From CALRQJ02 sp943370285 (GTDB taxonomy: Bacteria; Bacteroidota; Bacteroidia; Chitinophagales; Chitinophagaceae), in the NCBI GenBank assembly GCA_943370285.1, contig CALRQJ020000010.1, forward strand, positions 101,655 to 165,654: DNA of 64,000 nt, in the 5' to 3' direction. Within the stretch, counting starts at the first letter, position 1; each line of letters starts with the position of its first letter. Positions 18,350 to 26,644 of the stretch are shown here, in pieces. The position numbers were made by a program, and so were the translations under genes. The notes under the pieces were generated by a model. The model saw nothing but the letters and a program-made list of their open reading frames with translations. It was not told the DNA's origin and searched no databases.

Positions 18350-18781
18350 ATGAACAAATGGATACTAACGATTTTTGCCCTTTTATCTTTTACTATGGTT
18401 AAAGCAGATACGATAGATAATTGGCAAATTCACCTCAATAACAAATTGATTTTGAAAGGCAATGTGGGTGCTGATGAACCTGCGGTTATTCAACTTTCAT
18501 TTAAAGATGCTACCGGCTCTTTGAAAGTAACCTATAGGAATGATGCTCCCAATACCGATTGGAATAGAACCTTTACCATTTGCGATGCAGATGATAATGT
18601 GTTGCTTAAAAAAGATATTGCAACCAATGCAGGTTCTGTTGTTTTTTCGATGCAAGATTTGAAAAAGTTAGCCGGCAAAAAACAAGTGCATATTTATACG
18701 GTTTCATTACCCAATGATCCTAATGTTGCAGCTACTGTTAGAGTACGAAGATTTTTGTTAGGCACTATAGCCTGGAAGTAA
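18350..18781 (+). CDS. Small secreted protein of unknown function
   Basis: The 143-residue product has a signal peptide (ALLSFTMVKA, cleavage before DTIDNW). The mature part is a single beta-rich domain with WQIHLNNKLIL at the start and KQVHIYTVSLP near the end. Periplasmic location is likely. I do not recognise a family. It lies 82 bases after fabH and 11 bases before the lipid kinase gene, so it may share a transcript with the latter. Confidence 0.75.
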   Translation: MNKWILTIFALLSFTMVKADTIDNWQIHLNNKLILKGNVGADEPAVIQLSFKDATGSLKVTYRNDAPNTDWNRTFTICDADDNVLLKKDIATNAGSVVFSMQDLKKLAGKKQVHIYTVSLPNDPNVAATVRVRRFLLGTIAWK

Positions 18782-18792
18782 AGGATTGTGAT

Positions 18793-19689
18793 ATGAGTAG
18801 AAAAATTGCCTATCTCGTTAATCCCGTTTCGGGTACTGTAAAGAAAACTGCTGTCATTGGTTTGGTAGAAAAAGCTACTGCCGATGCCGGTATTGCTTAT
18901 GAAGTTATTCCTACCAATGCAGCGGGCAATTATGATTTTATAAAAGATAAAATTATTGCCGATAATATTACAGATGTGGTGATGATTGGTGGCGATGGTA
19001 CCGTAAACCAAGTTGTAGCTGCGTTAAGAGATTGTGATGTACAGTTTGGCATTATCCCCATGGGTTCTGGCAATGGATTAGCTTTTGCTGCCGGTATTCC
19101 TAAAAAAATCAAGTCTTCGTTAGAATTGGTGTTTAAGGGAGATGCTAAATGGACGGATGCTTTTACCGTTAATGGTCAATTTTCTTGTATGTTAAGCGGC
19201 CTTGGTTTTGATGCCAAAGTAGCTCATGAATTTGCCACAAAAGCAAGCCGTGGTTTAATCACTTATACCCAACAAAGTATTTTACATTACTTTAAAGCAC
19301 AGCCCTATCAATTTGAAGTGGTAGTTGATGATTTTTCTTTTTTTACAGATGCCTTTTTTATCAGCATAGCCAACAGTAACCAGTTTGGTAACAACTTTAC
19401 TATTGCACCACAAGCTAGTTTAAGTGATGGTTTATTAGATGTGGTGATTGTGCAAAAAATGAATAAAGCAAAATTGCCATTTGCCGTGTTACGACAAATG
19501 AGAGGTAATAATAAGTTAGAAGCTTTAGTAGAAACGGTTACCAAGAAAAACATTGTGTATTTTCAAACGGCTAATCTGAAAATTAAAAATCTAAAACTAG
19601 CCCCTTTTCATATTGATGGCGAACCCAAGCCAACAGCAGATGAATTTTCGATAGCCATTATCAAAGACTGTTTTAGGTTGATACAATAA
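18793..19689 (+). CDS. Diacylglycerol kinase-family lipid kinase (YegS/BmrU type)
   Basis: The 298-residue protein shows the DAGK catalytic domain: an N-terminal NPVSG loop, the nucleotide-binding GGDGT at 66-70 and the PMGSGNG motif at 89-95. The C-terminal beta domain contains HIDGEP. Such enzymes phosphorylate lipid hydroxyls (diacylglycerol, sphingoid or related lipids) at the inner membrane. Sphingolipids are common in Bacteroidota, so a sphingoid or ceramide kinase role is possible, but nothing in the sequence decides. It is part of the rightward run from 18350 to 20784. Confidence 0.9.
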   Translation: MSRKIAYLVNPVSGTVKKTAVIGLVEKATADAGIAYEVIPTNAAGNYDFIKDKIIADNITDVVMIGGDGTVNQVVAALRDCDVQFGIIPMGSGNGLAFAAGIPKKIKSSLELVFKGDAKWTDAFTVNGQFSCMLSGLGFDAKVAHEFATKASRGLITYTQQSILHYFKAQPYQFEVVVDDFSFFTDAFFISIANSNQFGNNFTIAPQASLSDGLLDVVIVQKMNKAKLPFAVLRQMRGNNKLEALVETVTKKNIVYFQTANLKIKNLKLAPFHIDGEPKPTADEFSIAIIKDCFRLIQ

Positions 19690-19699
19690 TTATTGATGA

Positions 19700-20488
19700 A
19701 TGGAACTGCCAAACAATAATCTTACTGAATTCTTTAATCAAAAAGTAGAACAATACAACCAACCCGGGTTTATTCAACATGATCCCATTTCTATTCCGCA
19801 CCAATTCACTAAACAACAAGACATTGAAATTGCCGGATTTTTTGCAGCCATTTTAGCATGGGGCAATAGAAGAAGCATTATCAATTCTTGCCATAAATTG
19901 TTTGCTTTTATGGATGATGCGCCGCATGATTTTATCCTGCATCATTCGCCCAAAGACCTTAAACCGCTGCAAAGCTTTGTACATCGTACGTTTAACAGTA
20001 CCGATTTGTTTTGGTTGCTGGCATTTTTTCAATACCACTACAACAACAACGTTAGTTTAGAAAACGCCTTTAGCCAATGGATGCATCGCCACGATGAAAC
20101 GATTGAAAAAGCACTAGACGGATTTCATTGCTATGTTTTTTCTACTGCGGTTGCGGAAGATTATCCTGAAAGGACTAAGAAACATATTGCAGCACCTTTT
20201 AAAAAATCGGCTTGTAAACGTTTGAATATGTATTTGCGTTGGATGGTAAGACAAGACAATTGTGGTGTTGATTTTGGGTTATGGAAAAACATTACACCGG
20301 CACAACTCATTTGTCCCTTAGATGTCCATGTTGCAAGAGTAGCAAGAAGATTTAATTTGTTAGAACGCCAACAAAATGATTGGCAAACAGCGGTAGAACT
20401 CACCAATTATTTAAAACAATTAGACCCCACCGATCCGGTAAAATATGACTTTGCATTATTTGGCCTAGGCGTGGTAGAACAGTACTAA
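19700..20488 (+). CDS. TIGR02757 family protein
   Basis: The 262-residue soluble protein matches the TIGR02757/DUF2400 family, common in Bacteroidota, with landmarks EIAGFFAAILAWGNR, RLNMYLRWMVRQD and CPLDVHVARVARR. The helical architecture resembles helix-hairpin-helix DNA glycosylase folds (DVHVARVAR near the position of the glycosylase lysine region), but no function is established. It lies 10 bases after the lipid kinase and 14 bases before the next small gene, so co-transcription is likely. Confidence 0.85.
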   Translation: MELPNNNLTEFFNQKVEQYNQPGFIQHDPISIPHQFTKQQDIEIAGFFAAILAWGNRRSIINSCHKLFAFMDDAPHDFILHHSPKDLKPLQSFVHRTFNSTDLFWLLAFFQYHYNNNVSLENAFSQWMHRHDETIEKALDGFHCYVFSTAVAEDYPERTKKHIAAPFKKSACKRLNMYLRWMVRQDNCGVDFGLWKNITPAQLICPLDVHVARVARRFNLLERQQNDWQTAVELTNYLKQLDPTDPVKYDFALFGLGVVEQY

Positions 20489-20502
20489 CTTTAGGCAAGC
20501 CA

Positions 20503-20784
20503 ATGAAACAAATACTAGATATTGCTACCCTACATCAACTGAATAGAGCCAGTTTGGTTGATGCCATTAATCATTTGATTGTCCATGATTTTGAGCAGTT
20601 GGTATCGCTGCTGTATCGCATTGATGTGAATGAAGCGAAAATAAAGTTGCTATTGCAAAACAATCCCGATACCAATGCTGCGGAATTGATGGCTGATGCT
20701 ATCATCGATCGCTTGGCAGAAAAAGAAAGGAGTAGAGCAGCGTTTAAACAGCCTCCGCCAAATGATGATGATGAAAGGTGGTGA
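20503..20784 (+). CDS. Small conserved-looking protein of unknown function
   Basis: The 93-residue soluble protein is helical, with acidic and Pro-rich C-terminus (QPPPNDDDERW). No signal peptide or membrane segment is visible. Its close spacing (14 bases) after the TIGR02757 gene suggests the same operon. The ATG at 20503 is the only reasonable start. Function unknown. Confidence 0.7.
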   Translation: MKQILDIATLHQLNRASLVDAINHLIVHDFEQLVSLLYRIDVNEAKIKLLLQNNPDTNAAELMADAIIDRLAEKERSRAAFKQPPPNDDDERW

Positions 20785-20896
20785 TTGAAAAAAGACTGAA
20801 CCATTCAACCACATTTTTAATTGGTCTGATTACAGCATGCTTTGTTTTTGAAAGGCCGATTCTAAAATATGGGCAAACAATCCCGCTAGGGATGAC

Positions 20897-21037
20897 ATGA
20901 GAATAGAAAAAATATCAATGATAGAAAATGAATGCCAGAGGCACGGCATGTATCGCTTTCTAATTTTATTCATTATTACCACTTCGCAACTAAGCCTAAT
21001 ATTTCTAGTATTTACTTTTCATAACAGCAATTTTTAA
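20897..21037 (+). CDS. Possible very small membrane protein
   Basis: An ATG at 20897 opens a 46-codon frame. Its C-terminal half is a hydrophobic helix (RFLIFLFIITTSQLSLIFLV). No homology or promoter supports it beyond the coding look, and it lies in a stretch of weak coding signal between 20785 and 21082. It may be a remnant or a chance ORF. Confidence 0.25.
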   Translation: MRIEKISMIENECQRHGMYRFLILFIITTSQLSLIFLVFTFHNSNF

Positions 21038-21082
21038 ACTACATTGCTGGCAAGATACACTTGTAAAAGTGAAAATATTTTT

Positions 21083-21358
21083 ATGAAACTAAGCTACTAC
21101 TCATTTAAGAAATTATTGATAGGTTTCGGATTTGGTCTCATCCCTATTTCTTTACTTATTGGAGTTTTGTCCTTGTTAGGAATAAGCCCTGTATACTTTA
21201 ATGAAACAGATTATTATGGCATAAAAGGTTTGATATTAAGTATTTGCATTTCTCTATTTCTGACTTTGCTTTTAAGCGGCATGTGTTTTATTTTTCTTAA
21301 CCTTGGGATACTTATTCATAATTTAATTTTACCAAATAAAGCAAAGAAAATCACTTAG
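21083..21358 (+). CDS. Small two-helix membrane protein, unknown function
   Basis: From the ATG at 21083 the product is 91 residues with two hydrophobic segments (about 9-32 and 48-80) and a basic C-terminus. The start at 21083 is preferred over 21044 because the extra 13 residues look non-coding and would put Lys and Cys ahead of the first helix. I do not recognise a family. Neighbouring genes are also small and unknown. Confidence 0.5.
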   Translation: MKLSYYSFKKLLIGFGFGLIPISLLIGVLSLLGISPVYFNETDYYGIKGLILSICISLFLTLLLSGMCFIFLNLGILIHNLILPNKAKKIT

Positions 21359-21420
21359 CAGGCGATTTGTAAAACTCTAGTAAAATCGGCATGAACAAAC
21401 AAAGGTCGTGGTTAGCTATG

Positions 21421-21756
21421 CTATTGATTAGGTGTTTTCAATCCACATTCCTTATTTAGCAAAAAAGCTGGTCTATTTATACTTGGTATATAAGGAAGGT
21501 ACACAATACAAATATTCATACCAATTTTTGAGCTATCACTTAAAGTTGTATTCCCTAAATAACGGTTATCATTGAGATAGAATTGATATAGAAATGTCGG
21601 CTTTACATATTTAACTGATCGGACGTCAGAAATAACTGTACCGACGCAAAGCCTTCCAAAATTTTTCAATAAAAAATCACCAATTTGAAAACGAAAAACT
21701 ATCAATAAAAAAATAGTAAAGAAGAGTAATAATCCTAAATTTCTGTTCTGTTTCAT
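21421..21756 (-). CDS. Small membrane-anchored protein, unknown function
   Basis: The 111-residue product has one N-terminal transmembrane segment (LGLLLFFTIFLLIVF) followed by a beta-rich exported domain (LCVGTVISD, LYQFYLNDNRY, ICIVYLPYIPSIN). The layout, a helix plus a small domain with a G-T-V and Y-x-Y pattern, recalls DUF3592-type or SH3-like exported domains, but the match is too weak to name. It is oriented opposite to the preceding small gene. Confidence 0.55.
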   Translation of the reverse strand: MKQNRNLGLLLFFTIFLLIVFRFQIGDFLLKNFGRLCVGTVISDVRSVKYVKPTFLYQFYLNDNRYLGNTTLSDSSKIGMNICIVYLPYIPSINRPAFLLNKECGLKTPNQ

Positions 21757-21784
21757 TGTCTATTCGATAAGGTATAACAAAATT

Positions 21785-21853
21785 CTATTTCTTCAGCAAA
21801 CCAATACATGAAAGGCACAAAACTGAAGTGGCAATTATCAATATTTTATTCAT
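21785..21853 (-). CDS. Tiny lipoprotein-like ORF (22 residues)
   Basis: On the minus strand ATG 21853 opens MNKILIIATSVLCLSC plus six residues, then a stop. It has all features of a lipoprotein signal peptide (hydrophobic core, LSC lipobox) with almost no mature part. It could be the broken N-terminus of a former lipoprotein gene or a real lipopeptide. The rest of 21757-21938 shows nothing recognisable. Confidence 0.2.
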   Translation of the reverse strand: MNKILIIATSVLCLSCIGLLKK

Positions 21854-21938
21854 ACTGCTAAATGAATATTTAAATGTTATTCTCTGGATTCATCGAATTA
21901 AAATAAGCACCAATAGCTGATGCGTATAACAATCGAGA

Positions 21939-24554
21939 TTAATCTAACAAATCATCAATTCTTTTAAAGGCATAACCTTCCTTTTTTAACCATTTGATAA
22001 GTTCGGGTAAACGATCATAGAGTTTTTCTTTTCTACGAGGGTCTGTACCGGCATGTATCAATATGATGTCGCCATTTAATCCACCTGCTATTTCTCTTGC
22101 TTTTAAATGATGTAACAGGTAATCATTCTCTTTATAACTTCCGCCCATTTCAGGCCAAGTGTAATCAGCATTAGTATAAGTTCCCGGTGTAAAAGAAAAC
22201 AGTTTTAATCCCTTCCAATCGCTCCAAGTAGCAACACTATCGTTCCACCACTCGTAGGGCGGAATGAAATATCGCATGTCTTTAATATTGATGCCAATAC
22301 TGTCCATCACTTTGAAATTATTTGTCAGATCAACATCAAATGCTTTGTAACTAACTAAAAGTTTATTTCGTTCTTTCCAATCGCAGTAAAGTAGATGTTT
22401 ATCGCTGTGCGGACCTAAATAATGATTGGCTTGTTGTAGTTGTTTAATGTTTTTTTGAAATGCTGTATTGCGATAAAAATCTCCGGTAAAGAAAAATGAA
22501 GCTTTTACTTTTTCTTTTGCTAATGTTTGCATAATGGTTGGCAAGCCTTCACCAAATTCATGACCGGTAAACACCAATGCGATTTCTTTTTTAGTTGTGT
22601 AAGCTTTAATGATAGCTCCCTGCGAAGTTTGTACCAATTTTCCCGGCGGAATAGCAGTCCATCCGTTATTAACTTGTTCAACAGGAACTTTAATGGGCAG
22701 TGGTTTTTGTTTGTTGAAGGTTTTATTGGCCGCTTCTTGTGCTGCTAATAAATATATTAAACTAGCTGTTCCATCCATTGTTGGTTCGTTGGTGCTATAG
22801 TCGCCATAGTCATCGTGATATACTGCCAAATTGCTTTGAAAAGCAGCATATTCATCAGGCTGGTACAACTTAATACCAATTAAATTTTGATAAATGCTAG
22901 TATACACCGGACCGTCTATTAATCCGCCATCAATAGGATAATTTTTTAAATGTGTAAAAGCGCTATGCGGATCAGTTGGGGTATCGCCAAAACTTGGTAA
23001 TCCATACACCATACTTGTTCCCCACGGATTTAAACCAAACAACCAATCTATATTGGCTTGTTCTAAATCAATATAACTAATGTCGTTGGTTAATTGCCGA
23101 TACCAATAACATTGAATGGCAAACGATACCGTAAGATTGTTACTACACCAAATAAAGGGCACACCACGATAAAAGGCATTTTGCTTTGCTTTATTCCAAA
23201 CCAAGTCAATCCCTTTTTTGTAAAACCCAATCAGTGTATCTCTGCGTTTATCAGTTTTAGGTAGTTGTTTAGCTAATTCATAATGGCCTAGATTAATGAA
23301 TGGATACCATTGATAATGCTTTGCTGTATCTGTACCCAACCAAGGTGTAATAGGTTCTTGTTTGGCATATTTATAGGCTAAAGACAGAAAGTTGGTATCA
23401 ACAACTTGATTGTATCGCCAAGGATGATTGTTATCTCTAATTTTTTGTTGCTTGAAGCTATTGTAAAGCGCTGCACCATGTAATTCCATATCATCCACCC
23501 AATTATCTTCTGCATAAATGTATGGGGCTTTTACTGATGCAGTTTGAGTAACACCCATTTTTTTGAAGGCATAAAGAGATGCAGAAATAGATTTATTAAA
23601 CAACACATCTGCGTAAGCATTATCAGAATTGGCTAATACCGATGAACCCAAAGCAAATGCACTAGCAAACTTCGCTGCCGTACTGCTTGTGCCTGTAGTA
23701 TTATTCATAAACTTACCTCGTTGTTGCGGTTCGCCATTAACTAAGTATACCGGTCTTTCAAAGCCTTTGCCATATTGCGAATCTAACTTTGGAATTCGCA
23801 TGCTAATATGGTCTCTGTCGTCACCTATTTGATTAAATAAATGTTCATCATTCGGATGCATTTTCAACAGCCAATCCAATCCCCATTTTGCTTCGTCTAA
23901 CACATCGGCCCGGCCATTACTGCCTGTTAAGCCATTGGCCAATTTTTCATCGCCAAATACTTTTGGGAAATCTCTATACGCCATCAATAAATGATAAGTA
24001 GCATTGGCACTTGTAGTACTGTATTGCAAATAATCACTTGCATCGTGCCATCCGCCAGTTACATCTATGAATGTACTGTCTTTAATCCCTGCTTTTTCCC
24101 CGTATAATGTATAACCATCTTTGGTGTGACAACTATCTTTTAAAAAAGGATTAAATCCACTGCGCTGTTGTCGCATGTAACGCAAACAAAAATCAGCACT
24201 GCCTTTGTAAACATCATTACCAATTTCAAAAACAGGAGATTCGGCTTTGCCGGAAATAATTTTGTATTTACCCGGTTGTTTCAATGCCGAAAAATCAAGC
24301 CGATAACTTTGTAAAAACGGACCATAAGCCCCGAATGCTTTTCCTGTAGATCCGTTGAAAACAATTTTTCCGGAACGAATATCCTGAATACGAAAAGTAC
24401 GCACTTGGTCATCGGTCAACGAACACCAAACTGCTACTTTATTGCCGGTTGGTGTATAACCCAATTGATTGATTCTAATAAACTGCATGGGCTGTTTTTC
24501 ATCGCTAAATGCAACTACAACCAATGCAAGTAAAGCAGCAAGCCATTTTTTCAT
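21939..24554 (-). CDS. GH9 cellulase fused to a CE4-like polysaccharide deacetylase domain
   Basis: The 871-residue exported protein (signal peptide to about residue 18) begins with a CelD_N Ig-like domain (about 22-110, FIRINQLGY). The GH9 (alpha/alpha)6 domain follows to about 612: GGWHDASDY gives Asp171 and Asp174 (base/nucleophile) and TNEPTMDGTASL gives the acid Glu590. Residues about 650-870 form a NodB/CE4-like domain with the zinc motif HSDKH (716-720) and IPPYEWW, but the usual TFDDG motif reads FTGHEF (662-667). The combination suggests an endoglucanase acting on a beta-1,4 glucan or modified polysaccharide. It stands alone on the minus strand. The deacetylase may be inactive or altered in mechanism. 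Confidence 0.88.
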   Translation of the reverse strand: MKKWLAALLALVVVAFSDEKQPMQFIRINQLGYTPTGNKVAVWCSLTDDQVRTFRIQDIRSGKIVFNGSTGKAFGAYGPFLQSYRLDFSALKQPGKYKIISGKAESPVFEIGNDVYKGSADFCLRYMRQQRSGFNPFLKDSCHTKDGYTLYGEKAGIKDSTFIDVTGGWHDASDYLQYSTTSANATYHLLMAYRDFPKVFGDEKLANGLTGSNGRADVLDEAKWGLDWLLKMHPNDEHLFNQIGDDRDHISMRIPKLDSQYGKGFERPVYLVNGEPQQRGKFMNNTTGTSSTAAKFASAFALGSSVLANSDNAYADVLFNKSISASLYAFKKMGVTQTASVKAPYIYAEDNWVDDMELHGAALYNSFKQQKIRDNNHPWRYNQVVDTNFLSLAYKYAKQEPITPWLGTDTAKHYQWYPFINLGHYELAKQLPKTDKRRDTLIGFYKKGIDLVWNKAKQNAFYRGVPFIWCSNNLTVSFAIQCYWYRQLTNDISYIDLEQANIDWLFGLNPWGTSMVYGLPSFGDTPTDPHSAFTHLKNYPIDGGLIDGPVYTSIYQNLIGIKLYQPDEYAAFQSNLAVYHDDYGDYSTNEPTMDGTASLIYLLAAQEAANKTFNKQKPLPIKVPVEQVNNGWTAIPPGKLVQTSQGAIIKAYTTKKEIALVFTGHEFGEGLPTIMQTLAKEKVKASFFFTGDFYRNTAFQKNIKQLQQANHYLGPHSDKHLLYCDWKERNKLLVSYKAFDVDLTNNFKVMDSIGINIKDMRYFIPPYEWWNDSVATWSDWKGLKLFSFTPGTYTNADYTWPEMGGSYKENDYLLHHLKAREIAGGLNGDIILIHAGTDPRRKEKLYDRLPELIKWLKKEGYAFKRIDDLLD

Positions 24555-24639
24555 GTGTGGTTAGTATAAGGGTCTTGCTAAAGTTAAAGATTCCTGCTTT
24601 AAAATGGTGTTGATAATAGAACGACTTGATAGCGTGTTG

Positions 24640-24647
24640 TATCTTCG
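24640..24647 (+). promoter_or_regulatory. -7 box for the FAH-family gene
   Basis: TATCTTCG matches seven of eight positions of TAnnTTTG (both N positions free), 17 bases before the ATG at 24665. No clear TTTG lies at the expected -33 distance. Confidence 0.35.
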
Positions 24648-24664
24648 CCGCACAAAACCACCAT

Positions 24665-25672
24665 ATGAAATTAGTTACGTACATCAAAGACGGCAATGAA
24701 CAATTAGCAGCACTCATCAATGGTCAGTTAATAGATATGGATCAGCTGCATCCCGATTTGCCCAATACCATGAGTATGATGTTGCAATATTGGGATGAGA
24801 ATTTTGCTTTAGCTAAAAGAGGTGAACTTGCTATTGCAGAAGGTAGAATGATGAAAGTTGGTGTGCCTATAGAAGAAGCGATGGTATTGGCACCGGTTCC
24901 TTTTCCTAACAGTTGCAGAGATGGTTATGCATTTCGGCAACATGTAGCTGCTGCGAGGCGTAACCGTAAAGTAGATATGATTGCAGAGTTTGATCAATAC
25001 CCTATTTTCTATTTCACTAATCATCATAGTATTCAAGGTCCGGGAGAAATTATGTGCATGCCCGACCATTTTGAAAAATTAGATTTTGAATTAGAAGCAG
25101 CTATTGTAATTGGCAAAGGTGGTAGAAATATTACAGCTGAAGAAGCCGATGATCATATTGCAGGATTAATGATTATGAATGATATGAGTGCAAGGCGTTT
25201 GCAGATGGAAGAAATGTTACTTAATCTTGGTCCGGCTAAAGGAAAAGATTTTTGTACAGTGATTGGTCCTTGGTTGGTAACCTTAGATGAGTTAGCGCCA
25301 TTTGAAGTGCCATGCAAACCCAACCATGTAGGAAAAAACTGGAATTTGAGTATGAAGTGTTGGGTAAATGGTGTGCAAGTGAGTGAAGGAAATGTGGCAG
25401 ATATGGATTGGACCTTTGCAGAAATTGTAGAACGTTGTGCTTATGGGGTGAATTTGTATCCCGGCGATGTCATTGGTAGTGGAACAGTTGGCACCGGTTG
25501 TTTCTTAGAATTAAATGGCACAGGAAAACTAAATGATTCGAATTATCAAGAACAATGGTTGCAAGATGGAGATGTTGTGGAAATGGAAATAGAAGGTTTA
25601 GGAAGATTGAATAATACCATTGTGAAAGAAGAAAGTGATTTTTCAATACTTGCTAAAAAGAAAATTCAATAA
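24665..25672 (+). CDS. Fumarylacetoacetate hydrolase-family protein
   Basis: The 335-residue enzyme (ATG at 24665; a longer frame from 24626 runs through the promoter) has the FAH C-terminal domain: LDFELEAAIVIG with the metal-binding Glu residues, MNDMSARRLQ with the metal-binding Asp, and GSGTVGTGC near the end. FAH-fold enzymes hydrolyse C-C bonds of diketo acids or decarboxylate such intermediates with Mg2+ or Ca2+. With the flavin reductase gene 78 bases downstream it probably acts in aromatic-amino-acid (tyrosine or tryptophan) breakdown; this is inference from pairing. It could instead be an acylpyruvase. Confidence 0.9.
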   Translation: MKLVTYIKDGNEQLAALINGQLIDMDQLHPDLPNTMSMMLQYWDENFALAKRGELAIAEGRMMKVGVPIEEAMVLAPVPFPNSCRDGYAFRQHVAAARRNRKVDMIAEFDQYPIFYFTNHHSIQGPGEIMCMPDHFEKLDFELEAAIVIGKGGRNITAEEADDHIAGLMIMNDMSARRLQMEEMLLNLGPAKGKDFCTVIGPWLVTLDELAPFEVPCKPNHVGKNWNLSMKCWVNGVQVSEGNVADMDWTFAEIVERCAYGVNLYPGDVIGSGTVGTGCFLELNGTGKLNDSNYQEQWLQDGDVVEMEIEGLGRLNNTIVKEESDFSILAKKKIQ

Positions 25673-25677
25673 CTGCA

Positions 25678-25731
25678 GAGAACAAGAGTTGATGAGTTAG
25701 CGCAGCGAAAACCTCCGCACTTCATGTTCTC
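25678..25731. repeat. Imperfect stem-loop between FAH and flavin reductase genes
   Basis: GAGAACA (25678-25684) pairs with TGTTCTC (25725-25731), and flanking bases extend the match to about 10 of 12. The inner part is GC-rich (GCGCAGCG, CCTCCGC). It fills most of the 78-base gap before the flavin reductase ATG at 25751. No T run follows, so it is more like a processing hairpin or an interspersed repeat. Confidence 0.35.
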
Positions 25732-25750
25732 AGCGGTAAAAAAAATTGTT

Positions 25751-26641
25751 ATGAAAATCAACCTTCAAGAACTCAACCCGATGCAAAAACAAGCTTGGCT
25801 ACAACATGCCATAGCACCAAGACCAATTTGTTTTGCAAGCACTATTGATACAGATGGAAATGTAAACCTTAGTCCGTTTTCATTTTTCAATTTGTTTTCA
25901 TCCAATCCTCCAATCGTCATTTTTTCTCCAGCTCGGAGGGTGAGAGATAATACTACCAAACACACTTTACAAAATGTATTAGAAGTGCCCGAAGTAGTTA
26001 TTAATATTTGTGATTACGATATGGTGCAACAAGTAAGTTTAAGCAGTTGCGAATACGATAAAAACACAGATGAATTCATCAAGGCTGGCTTTTCAAAACA
26101 AAAAGCAAGTATGGTAAAACCTCCGATGGTTAAAGAAGCCAAAATTAAATTAGAGTGTAAAGTAGTTGAAGTAAAATCTTTAGGCGAGGAAGGTGGTGCA
26201 GGTCAGTTGGTTATTGCCGAAGTATTGTGTATGCATGTAGCAGATGAAATACTGAATGCCGATGGAACAATGATTGACCAAACTAAAATTAATTTGATTG
26301 CAAGATTAGGCGGCGATTGGTATTGCAAAACCGATGCTACTAATTTATTTAAAGTAGCTAAACCCAATACACAATTGGGTATTGGTGTTGATGCATTACC
26401 ACAAGGCATTCGCAGCAGCGCTATATTAACGGGCAATCATTTAGGTCAATTAGCGAATGTGCATGAATTACCTACAGTAGATCCTGCATTTGAAGATGAA
26501 CAGCTCAAAAATATCATTCAATACTTTTCCATCACTCCCGATGAAATGGAAAAAGAACTGCACAAATATGCTGCTGTATTGTTACAGGAAGAAAAGGTAG
26601 CAGCAGCGTGGCAAGTATTATTAGCAGCCGAAAACAGCTAA
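25751..26641 (+). CDS. Flavin reductase-family (FMN-binding split barrel) protein
   Basis: From the ATG at 25751 the product is 296 residues; the frame from 25724 would start inside the stem-loop. The flavin-reductase-like domain fills about 1-210: the loop APRPICFASTID with NLSPFSFFN is the FMN-binding signature. A C-terminal tail of about 85 residues is helical. Members bind FMN and either supply reduced flavin to a monooxygenase or act alone. Pairing with the FAH gene suggests aromatic catabolism. The gene ends three bases before the convergent PH-domain gene. Confidence 0.88.
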   Translation: MKINLQELNPMQKQAWLQHAIAPRPICFASTIDTDGNVNLSPFSFFNLFSSNPPIVIFSPARRVRDNTTKHTLQNVLEVPEVVINICDYDMVQQVSLSSCEYDKNTDEFIKAGFSKQKASMVKPPMVKEAKIKLECKVVEVKSLGEEGGAGQLVIAEVLCMHVADEILNADGTMIDQTKINLIARLGGDWYCKTDATNLFKVAKPNTQLGIGVDALPQGIRSSAILTGNHLGQLANVHELPTVDPAFEDEQLKNIIQYFSITPDEMEKELHKYAAVLLQEEKVAAAWQVLLAAENS

Positions 26642-26644
26642 AGG

